A DNA stretch of 64,000 bases, from NCBI RefSeq assembly GCF_037782385.1, contig NZ_JBBEXD010000001.1:806001-870000 (forward strand). The letters are read 5' to 3'. Under the pieces are notes generated by a model. The model ran no database searches, was not told the origin of the DNA, and worked only from the letters and a program-made list of their open reading frames with translations. Position 1 is the stretch's first letter. Every line of letters starts with the position of its first letter. A program made the position numbers and the translations under genes. This document shows, in pieces, positions 8,234 through 16,944 of the stretch. This DNA is from Ascidiimonas meishanensis. Lineage in GTDB: Bacteria > Bacteroidota > Bacteroidia > Flavobacteriales > Flavobacteriaceae.

Positions 8234-9228
8234 AAACAGAAAACAATCCCAATAACCACTATTTAGACAGAAGCATTGTCTTATTCTTCATTATTACGAT
8301 TTTGATTACTACTTCTGTTTTTTCGTATAAGTATATCAACTATTTTCCATGTGATGTAGTGGATTTTGAAATCAATACAAAGAGCTACCGAGTGGGTGAT
8401 ATTATAAGGTTTAGAGATAACACACAAAATGTCTTAGATAGAGTTTGGGATTTTGGCGACAACTCTTATCAAAAAACCGGCATCGCCACATTTCATACTT
8501 TTGAAAAACCTGGAGAATACCAAATTAAACTTAAAGTTAATGGGAAATGTGAAAGTGTTAAAACAATTACCATCAAAGAAAAAGCCTTTATTCTTGATTC
8601 CTCAAAATTAGCCCGTTTCAACGTGCCTGAAACCATTAAAGTAGGTGAAGTATTAAAAATACAAGATGAAACGAAAGATGCGTACAAATGGGAATGGCGA
8701 TTTGGAGAAACTGCAGAGGTGAATTCCACTGATAAGAATCCAGAATACACCTATGAATCCCCAGGATTAAAGACTATCATACTTATTGTAAACGGTAATT
8801 CAAAATACAAGGGTAGAAAGCAAATAGAAGTTTTACCAAAAGAAAAAGAAACACGCAAACCTAAAAGAAGAATTAGAAGATCTGAAGAGAGCAAATCTAT
8901 AATTAAATATATTCCTGGAGACACTACTTCAACAACTGAGTTAATACCCATAAAAAGAGCGCCCAACATCACGGATAAAAAATTTAAAGACCGAATTGAA
9001 AATATTTCGAAAAAAAGAATAAATGATGTTGAAGAAAGTTTCAGTAAATTTCTTTGTGGTAATCTCCAACTGCCCATCATTGCCAAAGGTAAAAAAACCA
9101 CTTTTGCAGAATTTTGCGAAAAGATCAGAGGAAGAACCATCAAGATTAAAGAATTAAAAATCACTAGAAATCCAAATACTAATTGTATTGAACATATCAA
9201 TATAGATTATCGTAAAAGTTTATTTTAG
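8230..9228 (+). CDS. tssP: Membrane-anchored PKD-domain protein, probable TssP
   Basis: A 332-residue protein with one N-terminal membrane helix (about 14-34) and a periplasmic part with two PKD-like Ig folds (about 45-115, with VWDFGDNSY and HTFEKPGEYQIKLKV; and about 130-200, with WEWRFGETAEV and YTYESPGLKTIILIV). A basic linker (KPKRRIRRSEE) and a C-terminal helical domain with two Cys residues follow. This anchor-plus-periplasmic-Ig layout in a tssF-X-tssK-tssO operon suggests the TssP component of the Bacteroidota membrane complex. The domain reading is firm; the TssP name is inferred from position and topology. Confidence 0.68.
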   Translation: MKTENNPNNHYLDRSIVLFFIITILITTSVFSYKYINYFPCDVVDFEINTKSYRVGDIIRFRDNTQNVLDRVWDFGDNSYQKTGIATFHTFEKPGEYQIKLKVNGKCESVKTITIKEKAFILDSSKLARFNVPETIKVGEVLKIQDETKDAYKWEWRFGETAEVNSTDKNPEYTYESPGLKTIILIVNGNSKYKGRKQIEVLPKEKETRKPKRRIRRSEESKSIIKYIPGDTTSTTELIPIKRAPNITDKKFKDRIENISKKRINDVEESFSKFLCGNLQLPIIAKGKKTTFAEFCEKIRGRTIKIKELKITRNPNTNCIEHINIDYRKSLF

Positions 9229-9232
9229 ACCT

Positions 9233-10393
9233 ATGAAAATAGAAGATCAGAATCATTACCAGGTTAACTGGATAAATGGGATGAAAATCAATAAAGAACA
9301 CTTTATTGAGGCCGAAAATGCCTTTACCCAAAGGACTCAGCTAATGAATTCTAAAAATATTAATGAATTCAATTACGGTTTATTACCGCAGACTGGGCTA
9401 GAAAGGTCAATTGAAATGAGTTTATCTATAGATGGGCAAGGTACAGTTAAGATACAACTCCAGAAATGCAGCGCCATAACCTCTGGAGGACATTTAATTT
9501 ACATAACTAAAGAAATCTCAGAATTACTGGAAAGAAATAACCGTGTTATTGAAACAGATTATAAGATTGAAGGTGAAACAGAAGCCTGTTATATTATTAT
9601 ATCGGTTAATCCGTACCAAAGGATTCCTTTGGGAGATTCTTTACCTAATGAAGAACCTCCACGACATCCCTTTGTGATCCCTGAATACAAACTTAGCATT
9701 GTTCCAAAATCTGAAACAAATGATGAAGAATTGGGCAAATACCATATTACTTTAGGTAAAATACGCTTTGACGAAACTACAAATGCCGAACTGGCAGAAG
9801 AATTCATCCCTCCATGCACATCAATACAAAGTCATCCAGATTTAATACATACTTATCAAGAAATAGGTGTTTTCTATAACAGAATAGAAAATTACTCGAT
9901 GCTTATTATTCAGAAGATATATCAAAAAAAGCAATCTAATGAACTTGCCAAAATGGTATTAACACTTTCTCAAAGCGTTCTGCAGTATATTGGAGGAATG
10001 TTGTCTGAATATCGTCTTAATGACAAGTACGCCCATCCAGTTGTTTTAATTAGTAAACTCATGTCTTTAGCCCGGGTAATAAAAAATAATTTGGATGTAT
10101 ACAATGGAACCGGAAAAGAAGAATTATTAAACTATCTATCAGATTGGTGCGATCTTAATCAGGGTGCATTTGAAAATACACTCATTGATTTAATAGAACT
10201 ACAATACCAGCATACAGATATTAATACCTCACTAAACCATGTTTCTGAATTTACCAGATTGATGCATACGCTGTTCAAAAAATTAAGTGAACTGGATTAT
10301 ATAGGTAAGAAGTTAGACCCAAATATCTTTGTAAAAGAAGAAGTTATTGCAGAAAAAGATTCAAAACCCCGTCGTAGTTTTTTATGGGACTAA
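9233..10393 (+). CDS. tssK: T6SS baseplate protein TssK
   Basis: A 386-residue protein beginning with the TssK pattern NHYQVNWINGMKINKEHF, in which the N-terminal shell domain docks on TssF/TssG, followed by a beta domain with VNPYQRIPLGD and a helical region with HPVVLISKLMSLARVI and a C-terminal domain that contacts the membrane complex. TssK trimers join the baseplate to the envelope. It is shorter than proteobacterial TssK (about 440), as is usual in Bacteroidota. The gene starts four bases after the PKD gene and ends 28 bases before tssO. Confidence 0.87.
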   Translation: MKIEDQNHYQVNWINGMKINKEHFIEAENAFTQRTQLMNSKNINEFNYGLLPQTGLERSIEMSLSIDGQGTVKIQLQKCSAITSGGHLIYITKEISELLERNNRVIETDYKIEGETEACYIIISVNPYQRIPLGDSLPNEEPPRHPFVIPEYKLSIVPKSETNDEELGKYHITLGKIRFDETTNAELAEEFIPPCTSIQSHPDLIHTYQEIGVFYNRIENYSMLIIQKIYQKKQSNELAKMVLTLSQSVLQYIGGMLSEYRLNDKYAHPVVLISKLMSLARVIKNNLDVYNGTGKEELLNYLSDWCDLNQGAFENTLIDLIELQYQHTDINTSLNHVSEFTRLMHTLFKKLSELDYIGKKLDPNIFVKEEVIAEKDSKPRRSFLWD

Positions 10394-10421
10394 TCAATAT
10401 TAATCATTCTTAACATTCAAA

Positions 10422-10928
10422 ATGAAACCAAAAAACAACAAAGAAAGAAGAATCAGTATCTTAAAGTTTGCCCTTTTATTTCTTTTTACTACCGCCTTAA
10501 TTGTGGTGTCTTTCTTCTTTGATTTTAACAAGGTGCCCCTAAAAGAAAATAAAGTATTAAGAGATAGATCAGAAGTAATTGAAAAAGAGGCTGAATTTCA
10601 ACGAGAATTCTCAGAAGAGATGGTTAAAATTAATTCCTTACTTGATTCGCTAGATACTCCTGGGCAAAATGACCAATATATTAATGCACTCATAAATTCA
10701 GGAATAGTAGATTTAGAAAAATCAATTCCTAAAGAAGGTTCTAGCGATAGATATGATATGTATAAAAATATTATAAAGTCTTATGTGCAATTGCACCAAT
10801 TTAAAAACAAACTTAAAGAATATGAGGATATAGATCAACAATTAGACGAATATGAAGAAGAGTTAGAAAGAGTGAATACAGAATTAGAAACAGCTAAAAG
10901 AAACCTAGACGCGATGAGAATAAGATAG
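10422..10928 (+). CDS. tssO: T6SSiii membrane-complex protein TssO
   Basis: A 168-residue protein with a basic N-terminus (KPKNNKERR), one membrane helix (about 15-31) and a long acidic periplasmic coiled coil (about 45-168) ending in heptads such as YEEELERVNTELETAKRN. This is the layout of TssO, a Bacteroidota-specific member of the TssNQOPR membrane complex. It closes the plus-strand T6SS operon. The sequence is low in conserved motifs, so the call depends on topology and operon position after tssK. Confidence 0.78.
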   Translation: MKPKNNKERRISILKFALLFLFTTALIVVSFFFDFNKVPLKENKVLRDRSEVIEKEAEFQREFSEEMVKINSLLDSLDTPGQNDQYINALINSGIVDLEKSIPKEGSSDRYDMYKNIIKSYVQLHQFKNKLKEYEDIDQQLDEYEEELERVNTELETAKRNLDAMRIR

Positions 10929-11081
10929 CTCATTGATGACCTATTCACCTGCGCTTTCATTATGAAACAAAAATGATATAAATACGTTTAGACTTTTAAT
11001 CATCTTAAGTATTCTATTTCGATATACAAATATGGATAATTAAAAAAATAACACCTACTTATTCGCTTTTCAATAAACAAT

Positions 11082-11113
11082 ATCTTTAAAAGATTTAGAT
11101 ATATGTATCTTAG
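11082..11113 (+). promoter_or_regulatory. Promoter with two palindromes ahead of the polyketide cluster
   Basis: Two short perfect palindromes stand side by side: ATCTTTAAAAGAT (11082-11094) and AGATATATGTATCT (11097-11110). The second overlaps TATCTTAG (11106-11113), close to the Bacteroidota -7 box TAnnTTTG. The GTG start of the oxidoreductase is only five bases beyond. The arrangement suggests a promoter with an overlapping operator and a very short or absent leader. Confidence 0.4.
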
Positions 11114-11118
11114 CAAAA

Positions 11119-12243
11119 GTGAATCATTACAACATAGTTATTATTGGAGGTGGATTGGCTGGTCTTACAGCAGCATTAGATTTATCCAAAAAAAAATACC
11201 GCGTTCTTTTAATTGAGAAGCATATATATCCGCATCACAAAGTGTGTGGTGAATATGTATCTAATGAGATTCTGCCTTATTTAAATACTTTAGGCATCTC
11301 CTTAGAAAAAGTAGGAGCTGTTTCCATTACAAATTTTCAACTAAGTACAAAAAAAGGTACTTGTACCTCAACTAAGTTGCCTCTTGGCGGAAAAGGTATT
11401 AGTAGATATGCCTTTGATAATTTACTCTTCAAACACGCAAAAAAACAGGGTGCAAAATTTTTATTTGATACGGTTAATACTATTAATTATGAGAATAACC
11501 TTTTCACGGTAAGTACAGCTTCAAACCAACAATATACAGCAGAAATCACTATTGGAGCCTATGGCAAAAGAGCCCATTTAGACAAACAACTAAATAGGGA
11601 CTTTTTTAAAGAAAAGTCTTCTTGGTTAGGCGTTAAAGCACACTACCAAATTGATCATTTTCCAGATAATTTGGTTGCTCTTCATAATTTTGATGGTGGG
11701 TATGGAGGATTGTCTAAAACCGAAACCGGTGCTGTAAACTTTTGCTATCTTACTACTTACAATAGTTTTAAACCCTACAATACTATTGAAGCGTTTCATA
11801 AAAATGTAGTTTCGGAAAATCCGTTCTTAAAAGAATTTCTTGAAAAAGCTACTCCTTTGTTTGAAAAACCATTAACCATAGCTCAAATAAGTTTCCATAA
11901 AAAAAAACCAGTTGAAAACCACATATTAATGTGCGGTGATACCGCCGGACTTATTCACCCCTTATGTGGTAACGGCATGGCTATGGCAATTCATAGTGCC
12001 AAAATTGCTTCAGATCTAATTCATGAATACTTTATAGGAAATCTTAAAAATAGATCTGATTTAGAAAAAGCATATCATCGCTTGTGGAATTCTACATTTA
12101 AACGCAGATTGTGGATGGGTAGAAGACTACAGGCATTGTTATTATCACCAACACTTTCAAAGCATTCCATGACGCTTGCTAGCAAAGCTCCTAAACTCCT
12201 GCAAAAGCTTATTAAACTCACTCATGGAAAACCAATAGTATGA
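11119..12243 (+). CDS. FAD-dependent oxidoreductase of the polyketide cluster
   Basis: A 374-residue flavoprotein starting at GTG 11119. The N-terminal Rossmann motif is IVIIGGGLAGLTAALDL (residues 6-22) ending in IEK; KVCGEYVS follows and a distal MCGDTAGLIHPLCGNGMAMA motif binds the FAD pyrophosphate. This places it in the geranylgeranyl-reductase / aromatic-hydroxylase group of FAD enzymes. In streptomycete srs operons a type III PKS, a methyltransferase and a flavoprotein hydroxylase work together to make methylated phenolic lipids, so hydroxylation or oxidation of an aromatic polyketide is a reasonable role here. It is the first gene of the cluster and overlaps the methyltransferase by four bases. 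Confidence 0.8.
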   Translation: MNHYNIVIIGGGLAGLTAALDLSKKKYRVLLIEKHIYPHHKVCGEYVSNEILPYLNTLGISLEKVGAVSITNFQLSTKKGTCTSTKLPLGGKGISRYAFDNLLFKHAKKQGAKFLFDTVNTINYENNLFTVSTASNQQYTAEITIGAYGKRAHLDKQLNRDFFKEKSSWLGVKAHYQIDHFPDNLVALHNFDGGYGGLSKTETGAVNFCYLTTYNSFKPYNTIEAFHKNVVSENPFLKEFLEKATPLFEKPLTIAQISFHKKKPVENHILMCGDTAGLIHPLCGNGMAMAIHSAKIASDLIHEYFIGNLKNRSDLEKAYHRLWNSTFKRRLWMGRRLQALLLSPTLSKHSMTLASKAPKLLQKLIKLTHGKPIV

Positions 12244-12950
12244 TAAAAGATCTTTCTAAAAGGAGCCATGATCCTGAGATTATGGATGACTTTGATACAC
12301 CTCTTCCCGATTTAAAAGAAGTACTTGACGATATTAACCGTGTGAATACCATACTTGGTGGTTTTGAGATTACTAACAAAGCAGTTACTAGACTTATTCA
12401 AGAAAACCCAAAACAAAGTTATACCATAGTAGACGTTGGTTGTGCTGAAGGAAGTATGCTAAGAAAATTGGCTACTTCTTTTAGAAAAAAAAGACATCAA
12501 GTAAATTTTATTGGAATAGATCTTAATGAAGAAGCATTACTTATAGCGAAAGAACGATCTAAGAACTTCCCTGAAATAAGCTATCTCAAACAGGACATTT
12601 TTACTGCCAATTTTCAAAATTTAGGATGTGATATCGTTATAAGTACTTTAACTATGCATCATTTTAATGATGAGGCTATTGTACGTTTTATAAAATATTT
12701 TATTAAAATAGCCACTATTGGCGTCGTTATAAACGATTTGCAAAGAAGTGTCTGGGCGTATTATCTTTTTAAATTGTTTAGTCTTATTTTTATAAAAACA
12801 CGTGTTGCCAAAATTGATGGATTAATTTCAATCAGAAGAGCATTTATAAGGAAAGAATTAATTTCCTACACAAAAAATTTACCTGGAGTAAATCATAAAA
12901 TTGAATGGAAATGGGCTTTTAGGTATCTATGGCTCATAAGAAAAACCTAA
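12240..12950 (+). CDS. SAM-dependent methyltransferase
   Basis: A 236-residue class I methyltransferase: SAM-binding motif I IVDVGCAEGSML at residues 63-74, acidic loop IGIDLNEEAL, motif around DIVISTLTMHHF. A hydrophobic stretch near VWAYYLFKLFSLIFI may associate with membrane or lipid substrate. Its start overlaps the end of the FAD oxidoreductase by four bases and it is followed at once by the type III PKS, so O- or C-methylation of the polyketide is likely. The first 60 residues are typical of the methyltransferases that accompany such flavoproteins in Bacteroidota. Substrate is unknown. Confidence 0.8.
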   Translation: MIKDLSKRSHDPEIMDDFDTPLPDLKEVLDDINRVNTILGGFEITNKAVTRLIQENPKQSYTIVDVGCAEGSMLRKLATSFRKKRHQVNFIGIDLNEEALLIAKERSKNFPEISYLKQDIFTANFQNLGCDIVISTLTMHHFNDEAIVRFIKYFIKIATIGVVINDLQRSVWAYYLFKLFSLIFIKTRVAKIDGLISIRRAFIRKELISYTKNLPGVNHKIEWKWAFRYLWLIRKT

Positions 12951-12967
12951 TAAACAAACCTTTATTA

Positions 12968-14023
12968 ATGAACGCTACACATATTGTACATTGCGCTAAA
13001 CAACTCCCCCCCTATTGCAGAGAAACCAAAAACATTTTACCCTTCGTAAAACTTTGGCTTTCAAATGAAGATGAAAGATTTCAACGCAAAGTGATGAAAA
13101 TTTTTGAAGGTGCTGCTGTAGATAAAAGATATGGAATCATGGATATTGAAGAAGTATTTACTGCGACCTCTTTTGAGGATAAAAATAATATTTATGTACG
13201 TGAAGCTAAAAAACTAGGTTCTTCTGTATTAAGGAAGGCATTGCAAGAAACAGATTGGTCCCCAGACTCTATAGATTATGTTATCACCGTAAGCTGTACC
13301 GGAATCATGATTCCCTCTTTGGATGCATATCTTATTAATGAATTAAATCTTAGACAAGATGTGGTAAGGCTTCCCGTTACTGAAATGGGTTGTGCAGCCG
13401 GCGTCTCGGGGCTTATTTATGCACATAATTTTTTAAAGTCTAACCCAGAGAAAAGAATTGCGCTGGTAGCTGTGGAAAGCCCTACCGCTACCTTTCAGCT
13501 GAATGACCACTCCATGGCAAATATGGTAAGTGCTGCTATTTTTGGAGATGGTGCAGCTTGTGTATTACTTTCTTCAGAAAAAGATGCTTCTGGGCCAAAA
13601 ATTATAGGGGAAGAAATGTTTCATTTTAAAGATGCTACCCATCTTATGGGGTTTGATTTGACAAATGACGGATTAAAAATGATTTTAGACCCCGCAGTTC
13701 CAGAAACCATCACAGAAAAATTTCCGGAGATTGTGCATCCCTTTCTTGCCAAACACCATAGCAGCATTGAAAAAGTAAATCACCTCATCTTTCATCCGGG
13801 AGGGCGCAAAATTGTGCAAACAGTAGAAGAACTCTTTGGAAAACTGGGCAAAAATATTGATGATACTAGAGAAACACTACGTTTGTATGGAAATATGAGT
13901 AGTGCTACTGTCTTATATGTTTTGGAAAGGTTTCTATCAAAAGAGATCCATTCTGGAGAACAAGGACTCATACTCAGTTTTGGCCCGGGATTTTCTGCAC
14001 AAAGAGTATTAATTGAATGGTAA
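12968..14023 (+). CDS. Type III polyketide synthase
   Basis: A 351-residue chalcone-synthase-fold enzyme. The triad is intact: Cys142 in TEMGCAAGVSG, His276 in NHLIFHPGGRK and Asn309 in LYGNMSSATVLYVL. Family members are homodimers that extend a starter thioester with malonyl-CoA and cyclise the chain to resorcinols, pyrones or related rings. I chose ATG 12968, which gives the usual family length and a 17-base gap from the methyltransferase; an in-frame ATG at 12929 adds 13 residues and overlaps it. Neighbouring fatty-acid-type genes with their own ACP suggest that the starter is a locally built acyl chain. Confidence 0.93.
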   Translation: MNATHIVHCAKQLPPYCRETKNILPFVKLWLSNEDERFQRKVMKIFEGAAVDKRYGIMDIEEVFTATSFEDKNNIYVREAKKLGSSVLRKALQETDWSPDSIDYVITVSCTGIMIPSLDAYLINELNLRQDVVRLPVTEMGCAAGVSGLIYAHNFLKSNPEKRIALVAVESPTATFQLNDHSMANMVSAAIFGDGAACVLLSSEKDASGPKIIGEEMFHFKDATHLMGFDLTNDGLKMILDPAVPETITEKFPEIVHPFLAKHHSSIEKVNHLIFHPGGRKIVQTVEELFGKLGKNIDDTRETLRLYGNMSSATVLYVLERFLSKEIHSGEQGLILSFGPGFSAQRVLIEW

Positions 14024-14053
14024 CTAAAAGTTTTTCCTAATTTTATAAAGGAT

Positions 14054-14830
14054 ATGAAGAACAATCATTGGGCATTAATCTTAGGAGGTAGTTCTGGACT
14101 TGGGCTTGCAACCGCAAAAAAGTTGGCTAGCCATGGCTACAACCTTATTATAATTCACAGAGATCGTAAACTAGATCTTGAAGAGATTAATCGTTCTTTT
14201 AATGAAATAAGAAAGACGGGAGTTACACTGATTTCATATAATAAAGATGCAGTAAACTTAAAGGTTAGAGAAAATCTTTTATCCCTTATCTCAGCAGTAC
14301 TGCCTAAAGAAGCAAAAATAAAAGTGCTTGTTCACAGTATTGCTAAAGGCAGTTTAAAACCTATGAATTCAAAAGAATCATTAACTAATGAAGACTTTCA
14401 AACCAGTATTCAAGCAATGGCATTAAGTTTATATGACTGGACCAAAGCATTACATACAAATGATCTGTTTGATACAGACACCAGAATTATTTCTTTTACC
14501 AGTGAAGGAAGTAGTAAAGCATGGAAACATTATGGAGCCGTCTCCATTGCTAAAGCTTCGCTAGAAGCATTAACCCGAAGTATTGCATTAGAATTTGCCT
14601 CATGCGGGATTAAGGCAAATTGCATTCAAGCAGGAGTAACAGAAACCAAATCTTTTAATCTGATTCCTGGTTATGAGGAAATAAAAGAATTTAGTTTGAA
14701 AAAAAATCCATTTGGCAGGTTAACAACCCCACAAGACGTGGCAAATGCTGTATATTTATTAACCACTCCTGAAGCTAAATGGATTAATGGTACCATAATC
14801 AAAGTAGATGGAGGTGAAAGTTTACAGTAA
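14054..14830 (+). CDS. FabL/FabI-type enoyl-ACP reductase
   Basis: A 258-residue short-chain dehydrogenase with the NAD(P) motif LGGSSGLGLATA and a catalytic Tyr160 and Lys167 spaced by six residues (YGAVSIAK). This Tyr-x6-Lys spacing is that of enoyl-ACP reductases, not the Tyr-x3-Lys of ketoreductases, and the ending (GRLTTPQDVANAVYLLTTPE, IIKVDGGESLQ) resembles Bacillus FabL. It should reduce trans-2-enoyl-ACP in the cluster's own chain-building cycle. It sits 30 bases after the PKS gene and just before the dehydratase. Confidence 0.78.
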   Translation: MKNNHWALILGGSSGLGLATAKKLASHGYNLIIIHRDRKLDLEEINRSFNEIRKTGVTLISYNKDAVNLKVRENLLSLISAVLPKEAKIKVLVHSIAKGSLKPMNSKESLTNEDFQTSIQAMALSLYDWTKALHTNDLFDTDTRIISFTSEGSSKAWKHYGAVSIAKASLEALTRSIALEFASCGIKANCIQAGVTETKSFNLIPGYEEIKEFSLKKNPFGRLTTPQDVANAVYLLTTPEAKWINGTIIKVDGGESLQ

Positions 14831-14833
14831 TTG

Positions 14834-15286
14834 ATGAATTTTGAGCAAATCATACAAAAACTCCCTTATCAACATCCATTTTTGTTTGTAGATGAATTAA
14901 ATAATATAACTAACGATGGAGTTTCTGGTACTTATACATTTCATCCAGAATTGGACTTTTATAAAGGACATTTTATTGAGAATCCTATAACACCCGGAGT
15001 GATTTTAACAGAATGCTGTGCTCAAATTGGACTCGTATGCCTAGGTATCTATTTGTTATCACAAGAAAATTCTATAGAGACCACTCATTTTAAAATAGGG
15101 TTTAGCAGTTCTAAAATGGATTTTTTGTTACCTGTCTTTCCAGGAGAAAAAGTAGTGGTTACTTCAAAAAAAATATACTTTAGGTTTCAGAAATTAAGAT
15201 GCAAGGTTGAAATGCATAACGAAAAAGGGAATTTGGTATGTAAAGGTGAATTAGACGGAATGCTTATTACTAAAAAAAATGCGTAG
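14834..15286 (+). CDS. FabZ-like 3-hydroxyacyl-ACP dehydratase
   Basis: A 150-residue hotdog-fold protein. It has the FabZ pattern: LPYQHPFLFVDE near the N-terminus, His46 in FYKGHFIENPITPGV and Glu60 in ILTECCAQIG as the catalytic pair. It would dehydrate 3-hydroxyacyl-ACP to the enoyl-ACP used by the adjacent reductase. I used ATG 14834 rather than the TTG three bases upstream. Its end overlaps the ketosynthase start by eight bases. Sequence features differ enough from housekeeping FabZ that it is probably specific to this pathway. Confidence 0.82.
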   Translation: MNFEQIIQKLPYQHPFLFVDELNNITNDGVSGTYTFHPELDFYKGHFIENPITPGVILTECCAQIGLVCLGIYLLSQENSIETTHFKIGFSSSKMDFLLPVFPGEKVVVTSKKIYFRFQKLRCKVEMHNEKGNLVCKGELDGMLITKKNA

Positions 15287-16553
15287 AAGAGTTGTCATAA
15301 CAGGTATGGGAGTTTGTGCCCCAAATGCCAATAATATTAATGAATTTGCACATGCCTTAAAAATAGGAAAAAGTGGTATTAAACACCATCCAGAATTAGA
15401 AGAACTTAACTTTCGCTGTCAAATTGCTGGAAAACCCAATATTCCTGAAGAGCACATCAAAAAATATTTCACTCCACTGCAACTTCGCGATTTAAAAGCA
15501 AGCGGAATTGTTTATGGGGTTATTTCCGGTGTAGATGCCTGGAAAGATGCGGGACTGGAAATTGCTACAGATCTTGCGCCAGACTGGGATAGTGGTATTA
15601 TTTTTGGAACCGGAATTTTAGGTGTAGATAAATTTCGTGATGCGATTTATAAGGTAGATGCTAAAAATGTACGCAGGTTGGGCAGCACAACCGTCCTTCA
15701 AACAATGGCTAGTGGTATTAGTGCATATCTCGGTGGGCTGCTAGGCTGCGGAAATCAGGTCACCACCAATTCTTCTGCTTGCAGTACAGGAACGGAAGGT
15801 ATTCTAATGGCTTACGAGCGAATTGCTTCTGGAAATGCTGAAAGAATCCTCACCGGTAGCTGTAGCGACAGTGGTCCCTATGTATGGGGCGGATTTGATG
15901 CCATGCGCATTCTTCCTAGAAAATATAATGAAAATCCTGAAGATGCCAGCAGACCCATGAGTGCTTCTGCCAGTGGGTTTGTTCCAGGAAGTGGTGCTGG
16001 AGCCCTGGTACTTGAATCTTTAGAAAGTGCCCAAAAAAGAAATAGTAAAATCTATGTTGAAGTACTTGGTGGAGCAGTAAATTGTGGAGGACAGCGGGGC
16101 GGTGGCACTATGACCGCACCTAATTCAACAGCTGTAAAACGATGTTTAAAACAAGCCATTGCTTATGCTGGAGTAGCAAAAAGCGAAATTGACGTTATAA
16201 ACGGACATCTTACGGCGACTTCCAAAGACCCAGTTGAAATACAAAACTGGCAAGAAGTCTTAGGCTGCTCTAAAGAAGACTTTCCTTATATAAACTCTTT
16301 CAAAAGTCTTATAGGCCATTGCCTTGCTGCTGCTGGTAGTATAGAGTGTGTGGGTGCTATTTTGCAGTTCACTGAAAAAATGGTTTTTGGAAATAGAAAT
16401 TGTGTAGATCTACATCCAGAAATTTTAAAAATGGTATCTAAAGAAAAAATTCCTATTAAATCCGTTGTATTTGATCCTGAAATTATGGCAAAAGCAAGTT
16501 TTGGCTTTGGGGATGTAAATGCTTGTGTTATTTTTAAAAAATATAAATCTTGA
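15279..16553 (+). CDS. Beta-ketoacyl-ACP synthase (FabF-like)
   Basis: A 424-residue ketosynthase with an intact Cys-His-His set: Cys168 in TTNSSACSTGTEG, His310 in INGHLTATSKDP (the usual HGTST loop is altered to HLTAT) and Lys342/His347 in SFKSLIGHCLAAAG. It therefore should be catalytically active and not a chain-length factor, and no such partner is present. It would elongate acyl-ACP with malonyl-ACP on the carrier protein encoded next. The gene overlaps the dehydratase and precedes the ACP by 18 bases. Base composition looks slightly less AT-rich than flanking genes by eye. Confidence 0.88.
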   Translation: MRRRVVITGMGVCAPNANNINEFAHALKIGKSGIKHHPELEELNFRCQIAGKPNIPEEHIKKYFTPLQLRDLKASGIVYGVISGVDAWKDAGLEIATDLAPDWDSGIIFGTGILGVDKFRDAIYKVDAKNVRRLGSTTVLQTMASGISAYLGGLLGCGNQVTTNSSACSTGTEGILMAYERIASGNAERILTGSCSDSGPYVWGGFDAMRILPRKYNENPEDASRPMSASASGFVPGSGAGALVLESLESAQKRNSKIYVEVLGGAVNCGGQRGGGTMTAPNSTAVKRCLKQAIAYAGVAKSEIDVINGHLTATSKDPVEIQNWQEVLGCSKEDFPYINSFKSLIGHCLAAAGSIECVGAILQFTEKMVFGNRNCVDLHPEILKMVSKEKIPIKSVVFDPEIMAKASFGFGDVNACVIFKKYKS

Positions 16554-16571
16554 CGACTTAAAAGAAATCTC

Positions 16572-16823
16572 ATGAACGAAGAGCATTATCAAAAACTCAA
16601 AGAAATTATTCAAATATACTTACCTGAAGATGTTTCTGTGGAAGCAATTACTCCAGAAAGTAATTTGGTAACTGAATTAAACATAAATTCTGCAAATCTT
16701 GTTGATATCATTCTTGATGTGGAAGATTCCTTTGACATCATGATTGAAGATGCAGATATGGATCAAATGCAAACAGTAAAAAATGCACTTGACATTGTAG
16801 AAAAGAAATTAGCTGAAAAGTAG
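16572..16823 (+). CDS. Acyl carrier protein
   Basis: An 83-residue acidic helical protein. The phosphopantetheine Ser is Ser40 in TELNINSANLVDIILDVED, where the usual DSL reads NSA; the following VEDSFDIMIED and the end of helix IV match the ACP fold. It presumably carries the growing chain for the ketosynthase, dehydratase and enoyl reductase upstream and could hand it to the type III PKS or to the alpha-oxoamine synthase that follows 121 bases later. No phosphopantetheinyl transferase is in the cluster, so a housekeeping one would be needed. Confidence 0.88.
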   Translation: MNEEHYQKLKEIIQIYLPEDVSVEAITPESNLVTELNINSANLVDIILDVEDSFDIMIEDADMDQMQTVKNALDIVEKKLAEK

Positions 16824-16944
16824 ATATTAGCACAACTTTCAAAAAATTAATTCTCTGGAAACCAAAAAACTAAAAAGCTGGCGTTTATATTTACAGTATC
16901 CTTTTTAATTTTACTGAAGCTATAATTGTTAAAATACAAGCACT

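Noticed and set aside
8751..9200. 149-residue open frame on the minus strand
   Set aside because: It lies wholly inside the PKD-domain gene on the opposite strand and has no recognisable domain; a shadow frame.
12797..12806. AACACGTGTT palindrome as a possible parS site
   Set aside because: It shares only the central CACGTG with the parS consensus; flanking bases do not match and it lies inside the methyltransferase gene, far from parAB.
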